From: Allodiplogaster sudhausi
Taxonomy: Eukaryota > Nematoda > Chromadorea > Rhabditida > Diplogasteridae
Assembly: GCA_945643635.1 (NCBI GenBank)
Contig: CALZFC010000110.1
Span: forward strand, 830,001-894,000
Reading direction: 5' to 3'
Length of the DNA stretch: 64,000 nt
Below, piece by piece: positions 22,901 through 33,013 of this stretch. A program made the position numbers and the translations under genes. Position 1 is the first letter of the stretch. Each line of letters begins with the position of its first letter. The notes below the pieces were generated by a model. The model saw nothing but the letters and a program-made list of their open reading frames with translations, was not told the origin of the DNA and did not search any database.

Positions 22901-25900
22901 CTCCTGGTCTGTCCCTTCTTCCCCTCCATCCGGCAGTGTCCCAGCCCAGGCAAAGCTCTTCCTCGACTTCACCTCCACCGCATTCTTCGCCCAACTCACC
23001 CCTTCCTTTACATGTAGCTCCCACGTTCTTGATCTCATCCTTTGCAACACTCCCAATCTTCTTTCCAACGTATCTGTATGATCACCTTTCGCCTCGTCTG
23101 ATCATAACAGCGTAACAGCTGATCTTTCTCTCTCATTCCCTTTCCCCACTTTCACTTATATCAAGGATTTTTCCAGATGTGATTATGCTGCAGCCAACAA
23201 TTTTTTACTATCATTCAATTTTCCTACACTCTACGATCACCTCTATAGATACGATGTTTTACGAACAATTTTTTACTATCATTCAATTTTCCTACACTCT
23301 ACGATCACCTCTATAGATACGATGTACTCGCAACTTATCTCAGCTCTTCAGGCAACAGAGTCCCTCTTTGTCCCTTATAAGAAAGTTAGCATTAACGGTG
23401 ATAGACTTCCGGATCATATCCTACGGTTACAACGCACCCGGTACCGTCTCTGGCTTCAGTCTCTTACTATTAAGTCCCCTGCCTCCGTTCTCAATTTCAA
23501 AATAGCAAATGATCGTTATAATAAGTCTGTCGACAAATACTCTCGTAACGTTGAGAAACATATTGTTGCATCTAAGAATACTTCCACCTTCTTTCGTTAT
23601 ATACGCAACAAGACCTCCTCTAAGCCGAGAGGCGTAGACACTCTCACTGACCATCTTGGTAATGACTGCTTCTCTGACTTAGACAAGGCCGAACTTCTCT
23701 CGCTCACCTTTTCTTGCGCATTCACATTAGATAATGGAATTCTCCCTCCCTTCTCAACCCCTACTTCTCGCTCTCCTTTTAATTTTGTCTTTGCTAGACA
23801 TGAAATATGCCGAGCTATAGAGACCTGGTCCAATAGTTCTTGCATTACCCCTGATCATTTCAATATTAGATTTATTAAAAACCTTGCTATACTAATCAGC
23901 GAGTCTCTGGAATTTATTTTTAATTTCTCACTCGTTTCATCGACTGTACCTAGCATTTGGAAACACTCTATTGTAGTCCCCATTAAGAAAAAGCCTCCTT
24001 TCTCTGATCCCACTAACTATCAGCCCGTTTCTATCACGTGTATGTTTTCTAGACTATTTGAGAAGCTTATTTGCCGTAGACTGTCTTCGTGGTGTGATCT
24101 TAATAATATTTTACCAGACGAACAATTTGGTTTTCGTCGTAAACGCTCTATAGAGTTCCAATTATTAGATTGCTTAGAACGCTGGACCCATTCTTTGCAC
24201 CAAGGACATGCCACAGACGTTGTATACTTCGACCATGCTAAAGCTTTCGATAGGGTCAGTCATCCAAAGCTTATTTATAAACTCAAATGTCTCTCTTTCC
24301 CACCCGTTATAGTTAATTGGATAGCTAATTTTCTTGATAACCGATCTTTTGCTGTTCGTGTAGGTAGAACTCTTTCAAGCCCCCGTCCTGTCATAAGTGG
24401 TATCCCTCAAGGCACCGTTATTGGCCCCCTCCTCTTCATCATTTACACTGCCGACCTCCCTCCTCTAGTCTCTGCTCAGGGTGCAACTTCTCGCTGCTTT
24501 GCGGATGATCTTAAAATATTTCGGTCTTTTCCTCCGTCTCACAACAATCCCGATCTCCAGTCCGCCATTGACGTGGTCTCTCTTTGGGCTGACACATGGC
24601 AGCTTCCCCTTGCTCCTGATAAGTGCTTTGTCTTGCATATCGGTAGAACTAATCCGCGAATTGCTTATACGCTTAGTGGCACTCCTCTCTCTTCCATCGT
24701 TTCCATTCGCGATCTTGGCATTATTATCGATGACCGCTTATCGTTTTCTCTTCATTGTAATAAAATAGCCAATTCTGCCCTCGCAAAGGCATATCTTATT
24801 CTTCGGGCCCTCCGCACTTGTAACAAGAGTGTACTCTTATCTGCCTACACTATCTACGTACGCTCCATACTAGAAAACTGCACTACTGTCTATTCTCCCC
24901 ATTTATTAAAAGATATCCGCGGTTTAGAAAAAGTCCAGAATTACTTTACCCGCGTTATTTTCCGTCGATGTTATGGCTATTCAGCATTATCCGTCCCTCC
25001 TAGTGAGGAAAGGAACCGCATCCTCTCCCTCCCTTCTCTTAAAGCGCGTCGGGAAGATTTTGATTTCACATTGGCTCGTCGCCTCATATTTGGTCATAGA
25101 AAACTGTCCCTTAGTCACCCCCATCACTTTTATTTCCGTAATTCCCGAACTCGTGGCCTCTCGTTTAAATTAGCTTACCCAACAAGTCGATTGAAAGCTC
25201 GGTCTCATTCCTTCTTTATCCGTGCCGCAAAGCTATTCAATTCTATTGCCAGCAATAAGCCTTCGGTTGTTTTATGATCTGTACAATTTATATTTATATT
25301 CATTTTCATTCATTTTATTTATTTTTACTCGCTAAATTTTACCTCCACGTATCACTAAGGTGTGCGTAAATAAAGTATAAAGTATAAAACCCCAAAGACC
25401 TCTCGACTCTACTCACCAAGTTTCCACCTGTTCACTTCCATTCAATCAACGTGTTCCAACCAACAGCTATTCGAAAGGCATAACACATCATAGAGTCGGA
25501 CTGAAACGTACTCTGCACAATACATGAGAACGAGAGGGAGAATGTACGTGAGATAAAGAAAGAACGAGAGAGGAAGAAATAGAAAAAGAAAGAGCGAGAG
25601 AGAACGGAATAGTGAGAGAGATAGAGTTAGAGAGAGAGTGAAAGAGAAAGAGCGCGAGGGCGTGAGAGGATATGAGAAAGGTATTGGCCGGGGCAGGGTG
25701 AATACGAAGAAATTAGGTATTTAGAACTCAGCGAACATCGCCGATGCTGATAACGCGGCCGTGACTTGGTGGCCTTATTCTTGGCAGAAAAAAAGACTGC
25801 AAACCCAAAGCAAACGGAGTAGGCGACGAGAGAAGCAACGGCCGCCATAGCAATTCTGTGGTCGAAATGAGAGAGGGAGCAGCAGACTGCGAAGCACAAC

Positions 25901-26677
25901 AGGAACAACTTAAAGGAAGCATCACTCTTCCATCCACACATCCACACTCACATTGGTCAGGCATCCGAAGAGAATGATGAGAGTGCGGCGGGGGAAACGG
26001 TCGATGAATGTAGAACCAGCAATGCAAGACAGAGTGAAGATGATCATTAGGAAGGTCGAGGACGCCTCTGCTATTCTGCTGAACATAACAATCTTCCTTT
26101 TCAGTCTGCAATATCTCATTGTTTATTGTTCCACTGTATGCAGATGTAGTTTATGTCAAGTCAGACTCAGAGGGGATTTCTTCTCTTCTCTGTGATCGTG
26201 GGGATGACCTTGGAAGGGCAAAGCGAGCCCCGCGTCTCGCGAAATGAGAACGCAACAGCAACAACTTACAAATCGCCACCGCCCATCTTATTCTCAACCA
26301 TTCTCTGCTTACGATAGTGGAACGGAAGCAGTGGACAGGCAGGACAAGTGCACAGGTAATAAAAGAAGAGAAGGAGTGAGGGAGAAAGAGGGAGGGAGAG
26401 AGACAGGCGGATGACAGCAAGAGGTATGGGGAACTATTTGTGAGAGCCTGCATCCTCTGAAGGGGAAAAATTGGAGAAATGTGAAAATGTGTATGTCGAA
26501 CTTGCAATCGGCAACGAACGGCAATGAGGAGAAGAATTACTGACGCTGGAATGCGGATTTGTTGGAAGAAGAAAGTAGATGATTGGAGCATGGGATAGAA
26601 GGAGAGGGTGAGGATGATCACGGAGCACGCCACCAGGAGGGAGCGACGCAAGTGCCACGTCCATAGGATCTCCTGCA

Positions 26678-26715
<38 letters not shown>

Positions 26716-26865
26716 AGAGTGAGAGTGAGAGAGAGTGAGAGAGAGAGAAAGAGAGGGAGAGAGAGAGGGAGAGAGAGAGAGAGTGGAGAGAGAGGGAGAG
26801 AGCCAGAGTGAGAGTGAGAGTGAGAGAGAGTGAGAGTGAGAGTGAGAGAGAGAGAGCCAGAAAGA

Positions 26866-26914
<49 letters not shown>

Positions 26915-28094
26915 GACTGACAATGAAGGAGGACGATGTTGGATGGGCTGAGGAGTGCGCAGAGAGTTCGTCGTCGTCTCTCTCATGTTCCATGTCATCC
27001 AGGATCTCTTCGTGATCTACGGCGTCTCCTTGGAAGAAACGAAGGGACAATAGAGCTGCCTTCCGATCATTCCTGGAAAACATTCATCATTCGACATCAA
27101 TGTCCATTGTTTCATGAGATAGCATTAGGTCTCGGAGCATAAAACTATGAATACCACTGCTAAACTAAATTCCACTCTGAACAATTTAACAGAAAGCGTC
27201 TAAAAATCAAAATAGAATAATCAAATGTTCTACCTGGTAATCAGCAAAAACTTGGGTGACTCGGGAAGGAAGTAAACGACGATAAGAGAGAAGACTTGAG
27301 GAGGAAGAGCAGCAAGGAGCAGACGATCCAAACAGCCTCCCAGCGCCTTCAACAACGAAGAATCGGCACTCTAGGTAATGAAGGAGAACAGCAAACTCAC
27401 GAATCGCATGCCCATAACCATGCCGAGAACACACATTGCGCCGTAGCCAATCTCACCCAGACAAGAGACAGCACCGCGCATCGACACAGGGGAAGTCTCC
27501 TGGAATAGGGAATAGAAGGGGGGAGGAGGGAGAGGAGGGACTGCCTGGATGTAGAGGATGAGACAAGCATCGGAGAGAGGGGAAGCAGCGGCGGAGACAA
27601 CTCGGCCGGCCAGCAACAACTCGGGACAGCTCAGCACGATCGACAACCATTGCACTCCCGTCGCAGCCAGACTCACCCAAGTCGCGAAGAGGAAACTCGC
27701 TGAGAGACAACAGAAACACTCGCAGTTATTCATTTTCACGGATAATTATAAAAAAGACCACACCTCGTCTTCCGCAGAAGTCGAGAATAGTGGGGGCAAG
27801 CAGAGCGCCTGCTACTTGGCCCAGCCACCACACATTCAGAGTAGCGGAGCGGAAGAGGGACAACAACCAGCCATTCAGCACGTAGCCACGCCGCGCAGCC
27901 GACTTGACGATGAAGCTGAGGAAAACAAGAATGGAAGACACAGCAGAATAAGGAAAGAAAGAGAAAACAACCAACGCATCAAGCGCGGCGATGGCCGTGT
28001 TGACAGAAGAGTTGGTAAAGCCAGAGGGGAAGTTGGCCGCGAAGGAGATCCACGCGTACACAACAAGCAAAAACACCACATCCCTCCTCTCCAT
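19541..28094 (-). CDS. SLC2-type facilitative sugar transporter (gene split by a LINE)
   Basis: This encodes a twelve-segment major facilitator membrane transporter of the glucose-transporter family. Seen exons (5' to 3') are 28094-27976, 27915-27764, 27699-27542, 27499-27401, 27370-27234, about 27072-26925, about 26682-26540, about 26100-25949, 25908-25805, 19919 to about 19781, and about 19735-19541. Phases agree where checked. Family motifs are LNVWWLGQVAGALLAP with DFCGRR, LLAGRVVSAAASPLSD with ETSPVSMRG, YFLPESPKFLL, a KAALLSLRFFQGD helix loop, FIDRFPRRTL, GPIAWFIGPEL and WRALPESGG. One exon near 26.2 kb is unresolved. Between exons 25908-25805 and 19919 lie a 4.4-kb LINE and a second, acceptor-less copy of the former exon, so the mRNA could still splice normally. 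The substrate cannot be inferred. Confidence 0.82.
20472..20991. repeat. 520-bp direct repeat, left copy (target duplication of LINE)
   Basis: This copy looks identical, read by eye, to 25386-25905. It contains all but the first three bases of a transporter exon plus the following intron (minus strand), with GA-rich DNA. It lacks the exon's splice acceptor, which lies only beside the right copy. Its left flank is continuous with the downstream transporter intron. Confidence 0.85.
21309..22404 (+). pseudogene. LINE ORF1 (gag-like), frameshifted
   Basis: The frame from 21309 gives a basic N-terminus and a heptad-rich stretch (about residues 45-100) that looks like a coiled coil. A Pro/Ser-rich linker follows, then an RRM-like segment starting SVVVAGVDYAYG. 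That segment continues in another frame (from about 21958: TALLKVVLPNSAAQEEM ... FFRISVRPSLTLAQR) to a stop at 22404. The switch coincides with an exact 7-base tandem duplication of CCCTCTC at 21944-21950 and 21951-21957. ORF1 proteins of this kind bind element RNA. As read here the protein is broken. Confidence 0.7.
22338..25277 (+). pseudogene. LINE ORF2: APE endonuclease plus reverse transcriptase, one in-frame stop
   Basis: The frame starting 22338 carries the apurinic-type endonuclease (LFNARSIVNK, VESWLSS, RRKGGGVCLLVH, ILGDLNFPELSW, and SDHNSV after the stop). The same frame then carries the reverse transcriptase (TNYQPVSITCMFSRLFEKL, EQFGFRRKRS, FDHAKAFDRVSHP, GIPQGTVIGPLLF, FADDLKIF with the catalytic Asp pair). 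The whole 2.94 kb is open except for a single TGA at 23079-23081, between the endonuclease catalytic motifs. A perfect 68-base tandem duplication occurs at 23196-23263 and 23264-23331. Downstream is a C-terminal region without clear zinc knuckles. The element looks young but probably inactive. Confidence 0.8.
25386..25905. repeat. 520-bp direct repeat, right copy (target duplication of LINE)
   Basis: Matches 20472-20991. This copy sits beside the original splice acceptor, so it carries the usable transporter exon (25908-25805, in phase with both neighbours). Confidence 0.85.
26680..26915. repeat. (GA)n with GAGT and GCCA interruptions, intronic
   Basis: About 235 bases of GA dinucleotides in a transporter intron. 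On the sense (minus) strand it is CT-rich. The long Ser-Leu frame across it is an artefact. Confidence 0.9.
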
Positions 28095-28496
28095 CCCGGT
28101 CTGTTCTTCGCAGGACTCCGTCCCATTCCCCTTCTCGCTCGTCGTGTCTGCATGTCTCTCTCCCTCTCTCTCGCTCGATCTCTTCGTCTCTTAGCCCTGC
28201 CAATTCTCACCTGGAAAAACCTTAATCACTGATCTACACCATTCAGCTCTCGTCGCTCTTTCTTGATGCCATTACATTATAGTTTGCTGGGTAGCGTAAC
28301 AAAATAAATCGAGGAATTCTTACTCGGATTGACCACAATTTCACGGAATTATTACTCGGGTAGACCACAATTAAGTACAGAATGCTCATATATTATCACA
28401 GCATATAAAAATATTAAAAAAGAGTAACGTCGACAAAAAAGGAGGTAGAAAAGATTAATATAAAAACGACTAAGAGATATCGGTCAGACAAGAGAG

Positions 28497-30197
28497 CTAG
28501 ACATTCTTAAGAAGTTTTGGCATCCCGAGGAGAAGATCAATGTAAGCACAATGGACGAGGCGAGAGAGACCAAGGGAGGACATCAACTCTTTCGCGATCT
28601 TCTCACCCTCTTCCACTGTCTGCGACTCTTCCAGCATCACCTAGAGAAAGAGAAGAGGGAGAAAGACGAAAGAACGAGAGTGGGAAAGAGAGAGAGAGAG
28701 AGAAAGAGAGACAGGGAAAGAGAGAGAGAGAGAGAGAGTAGAGAATGAGAGTAATGAAAGTAGAGACAAGCTGGCTACGGTAGGGAGGAGAAAAAGAAAC
28801 CTCGAGCTCTGCAAATTCACCGAGACCATCGACCTGGTCACAATGCACGCGAGTCTGGCCGACCAAGAAGAGCAGTCGCTTCTTCTTCACTTCTCCACGC
28901 ACTCCATTCGACTGACGCAGCAAATCCTACAAGGACATCATCTCCACCACGTTGAACCAACATGGGAGGGAAAGCAGAGCTGCCCCCCCCCCTCTTATAC
29001 CGTCATATGGGCGGCCTCCGTTTTCTGAAGAGTGATCTTGTCGTAGGTAGACAACTTGGGCCCTCCCTGGTCACGGCGATCGTACCAGATCAACTCTGAA
29101 TGTTCCTCAAAAAAGACCGACTTCCCCATCTCCATCTTGTTCTCGAACCTCGTTCTCCTGTCTGAAATGCCTCATCTTCAGTCTTCCGTTGGGAGAGTAG
29201 AAGAAGATGTCGTGCTGTTCTTGCAGAGTCCCCTCCTTCCCTGCAATCTCATCTCAATTCCTCTCTCCCCTCCAATCTCATCTCAATTCCTCTCTCCCCT
29301 CCAATCTCATCTCAATTCCTCTCTCCCCTCCAATCTCATCTCAATTCCTCTCTCCCCTCCAATCTCATCTCAATTCCTCTCTCCCCTCCAATCTCATCTC
29401 AATTCCTCTCTCCCCTCCAATCTCATCTCAATTCCTCTCTCCCCTCCAATCTCATCTCAATTCCTCTCTCCCCTCCAATCTCATCTCAATTCCTCTCTCC
29501 CCTCCAATCTCATCTCAATTCCTCTCTCCCCTCCAATCTCATCTCAATTCCTCTCTCCCCTCCAATCTCATCTCAATTCCTCTCTCCCCTCCAATCTCAT
29601 CTCAATTCCTCTCTCCCCTCCAATCTCATCTCAATTCCTCTCTCCCCTCCAATCTCATCTCAATTCCTCTCTCCCCTCCAATCTCATCTCAATTCCTCTC
29701 TCCCCTCCAATCTCATCTCAATTCCTCTCTCCCCTCCAATCTCATCTCAATTCCTCTCTCCCCTCCAATCTCATCTCAATTCCTCTCTCCCCTCCAATCT
29801 CATCTCAATTCCTCTCTCCCCTCCAATCTCATCTCAATTCCTCTCTCCCCTCCAATCTCATCTCAATTCCTCTCTCCCCTCCAATCTCATCTCAATTCCT
29901 CTCTCCCCTCCAATCTCATCTCAATTCCTCTCTCCCCTCCAATCTCATCTCAATTCCTCTCTCCCCTCCAATCTCATCTCAATTCCTCTCTCCCCTCCAA
30001 TCTCATCTCAATTCCTTTCTCCCCCTCCAATCTCATCTCAATTCCTCTCTCCCCTCCAATCTCATCTCAATTCCTTTCTCCCCCTCCAATCTCCAACCTC
30101 CAGCCAGTTGGCGTGCCTTAGAGACGAGTACAAGCCAGTCCTCAATCCTTGCCTTCACCTCCACATTTCGCAGCTTCTTGCCAATGGCCAACGCCAT
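28497..30197 (-). CDS. CYTH-domain protein (184 residues, five exons)
   Basis: Exons are 30197-30098, 29240-29149, 29093-29001, 28926-28801 and 28640-28497. All junctions are in phase and sum to 185 codons. The protein spans one CYTH triphosphate-tunnel domain. It has the N-terminal RNVEVKAR (the acidic-Lys metal/substrate strand), GRLKMRHFRQENELIWYDRR with DQGGPK, RGEVKKKRLLFLVGQTRVH followed by CDQVDGLGEFAELE, and a C-terminal helix ending AYIDLLLGMPKLL. Family members hydrolyse triphosphates (thiamine triphosphate, inorganic tripolyphosphate) or form cAMP; the substrate here is unknown. Intron 1 (857 bases) is almost wholly a 29-bp minisatellite, and intron 4 has (GA)n. No signal peptide is evident, so it is probably cytosolic. 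Confidence 0.88.
29245..30090. repeat. 29-bp minisatellite, about 29 copies, in CYTH intron 1
   Basis: Tandem units of CTCTCTCCCCTCCAATCTCA plus TCTCAATTC are nearly invariant through most of the array, with a few 30-base variants at the 30.0-30.09 kb end. Because 29 is not a multiple of three and no unit frame contains a stop, it reads as a repetitive open frame of over 300 residues on the plus strand. It lies in an intron of the minus-strand gene. Confidence 0.95.
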
Positions 30198-30299
30198 GCG
30201 TGAGTGGATAACCCTGAATCGCAACTCCCGTAATCTCGTTTCCTCCCCTCCCCCACCCGTAACGCCACATCGTATTTTCCTTAATCGGTGCATCTACTG

Positions 30300-31347
30300 C
30301 TACTTCCATTCTGAAGTTCGGTATACATAAATATCACTTTGCAAACACATAGCAATAAAAAAGAACCCTTAAAACATTCTCATTCTGACATCGTTTATAC
30401 AAGAAGTGAAAGACAGTGATAAATCTCAGATACCATGACTTGTCATATCATCTGGATTGAGGCTGTTATACGGCAAGAAACGAAACATCCAGGGCTTATG
30501 TAAATATTCTAGTCTAAAATTATTTGCTACTTTAAAATAACAGAATTACAGAATCATATGAGTTACCCTCTAAAACAGGACTAATTGTGAGTGCTGGAAA
30601 ATTGACGCTTCGGATACTTGACTGAGAAGAACACCGGGGCATGAAGTATGAGCAAGAAGAGAAACCGTATCTCCATGACAATAACAATCAAGTGAAGTTA
30701 CCCATTGAAGTTGTACTAGCTATTGAAATGCAAAGTCAAGAGATGGTTAAACTCTGAGAAGAAGAGAGATTCTGTGACGAGGAACGTTCAGCTAAGATGC
30801 GGATTCTACGCAGGCGATCAATGGCAAGGCCGAGATAAGGTTGATCAGGCGAACTCTGCAAGCACACTCAATTCATCCCCACTATAATAAAGATGCTCTA
30901 GGAGCGTTTCTTTCTTTAGTTCGTTCACCTTCCCCGCCTGAGAGTTCATAGAGGACAACCTTATAATTCGTCAAATCATTGGTCGGCCACCATTTTTCCA
31001 TTTCATTTTTTTTAAGGTTTTCTTATCAGTATTGTAATCATCTTTTAAGCTAGGTGGACTCGCTGAAAGCTTTTTTTTATGCAGTTAGATTAAAGGAGCG
31101 AAAACTTCAATCGCGAATATACGCCTTTGGCCTGATACAAGGGGATAGAAGATGTGATTTAGCGAGACGCGACTACTACAGTCAGGGAAATTCAACTAGA
31201 TTACAGTAAAGTATCGTACACCTTTAACATATGATTAACACCTCTCAAAATAAAAGAAAATGATGAGAACCGGTGTAGATGCTACTTGGAGATGCACAGA
31301 AAAAAAATAAAAGAACTTTTTTACACAGAAGAAGTATTTCTCCAACT
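30300..31347. other. intergenic DNA
   Basis: AT-rich unique sequence between the CYTH gene and the 3' end of the TSC2-like gene. No coding exon, repeat or RNA gene was recognised. Confidence 0.5.
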
Positions 31348-32670
31348 TCAAGGTATATACTAAATGAGGAACAAAATAGTTAAGCAACCACGAATTGGTA
31401 GATAAAATTGAAACAGAACGCTGGTTGTAGAAAGACTGGAAAAAGGGGGATTTCTGCTCATCTCCCTAAGCACAAATAACCAGATGGAAAGCGATACCTG
31501 GAGTGAACGAGTGACGTTGACAGCGAGCTGAGTCCTGACAATGAGAGCGCGGAGCTGCGCGGCGGCCGCTCGGTCTGGCAAGAGAATCTTCCTGACTCCA
31601 AGGAGACCCTTCACTTCCTCACGAGAGTGGACAGTGAGAAGCAGAGAAGAGCCGTCTGCTGGCACAATCTACAAGCAAGTATTCAGTAAAGAAGGAGAAG
31701 AAGACAAGAGAACGAACCTCGATGAGAACTTGGGCGAATCCATTCTCCAGTTTGTGAGGGACACCGCTCTCGTTGAATATGACAGAGATAAAGTTGTTGT
31801 TAATCAACTTCTTCTTTTCATTGCAATGCGGGTCGCTCTCCACAACAGGCATCAGAGTAGAAACCAGGAACACCGAAAACATACAAAGTTACACTCAAGA
31901 GAATAGAACTGCAGTTCTCTGAAAAAGAACGCAGTCTAACAATCTTGTTCAGCTCGTCCTTGTGCACATAAGTGTATGTGCCGTGCTTGCCATCGATTAG
32001 CCCTCCAGGACAACTGGCCAATGACGATGGCGATCCGAGAAGCCTAGAAGATATTGAAGAGGGGAAATGGTTGCAACAAAATAGAATACACTTAATCAAA
32101 TCTACCAGCTGCAGAATACCAACAAATTGGAACAAAAAAAATACAGGAATAATGACCGTGGTTACACAGCCCAAAACTGGATGTCGGCTAACTTGATGAA
32201 TCTGGCATATCTGTCAGAGCCGTAGATGTTGGCGAGGAACTCGGCTTGAGTTGTCTGTCCAAAGTCCTTGTACAAGATGCCCACCGCATGTAATTCCAAG
32301 CCAGGAATACGGTCCAAGTTGCGCAGCCGAGTGGACAATTCTTCCGAGTCTATCACCTACAACTCTTCTAACATTTTCAGCTCTGTTTAATCTTAACCTA
32401 TCAATATTTCTAAAATGCAAATGAGGATAATGGTAAATGAGAAAAGCAAAATTCTATATTCCAAAAGCAACCGCAAATCAAAAAAAATTAAGAAAATTAG
32501 GGAAAAATAATAATTCGCAGACCTTGCCGACAGCGATGGAACCTGGCAGACCAGACACATGCTGAAGCATGGAGGCAGCGTCATCCGGCAAACTGCGGGC
32601 TGCGAGAGAGAGACAGAGAGAGAGAGAGAGACAGAGACAGAGAGAGAGAGACAGAGAGAGATGAAAGAGA

Positions 32671-32749
<79 letters not shown>

Positions 32750-32972
32750 AAACCTCGAAGGAAGTCTTCTGGCAGAGCCTCCAGCGACCTCATTAGCCAA
32801 CAGCGCCTGCCGTACATACTGCGGACTACGAGTTGGGTGAAGGTCACTCGCGGAGTCCCTAAGAAGACTTAGTCCTAGGAAAGACCTACGAAAGGTAGTG
32901 AGGTGGAGAGAAAGAGAGAGAGAGAGAGGAAGAGAGGAAGGAAAAGAGAAAGAGAAAGTGACGAGGGAGGAA

Positions 32973-33013
<41 letters not shown>

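Larger units (their letters stand above)
20992..25385 (+). mobile_element. 4.4-kb non-LTR retrotransposon, CR1-like (Jockey superfamily)
   Basis: The element is oriented on the plus strand, antisense to the host gene. It has a ~320-base 5' leader, an ORF1, an ORF2 with endonuclease and reverse transcriptase, a short 3' UTR and a 3' end made of AGTATAA repeats rather than a long poly(A). CR1/Jockey-group elements often end in such short repeats. The flanking 520-bp direct repeats mark its borders to within a few bases. The clade assignment rests on domain style and is not certain. Confidence 0.8.

Noticed and set aside
20472..25905. 520-bp direct repeats as LTRs of an LTR retrotransposon
   Set aside because: The repeats contain a host transporter exon and intron, lack LTR ends, and the enclosed element has an endonuclease-type LINE polymerase with its own 3' tail.
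26151..27083. 310-residue Ser/Leu-rich minus-strand frame
   Set aside because: Its middle is translation of an intronic (CT)n run; only the two ends are real transporter exons, separated by splice sites.
29056..30330. 424-residue plus-strand open frame
   Set aside because: It is the 29-bp minisatellite read through in rotating frames, within the intron of a well-supported minus-strand gene.
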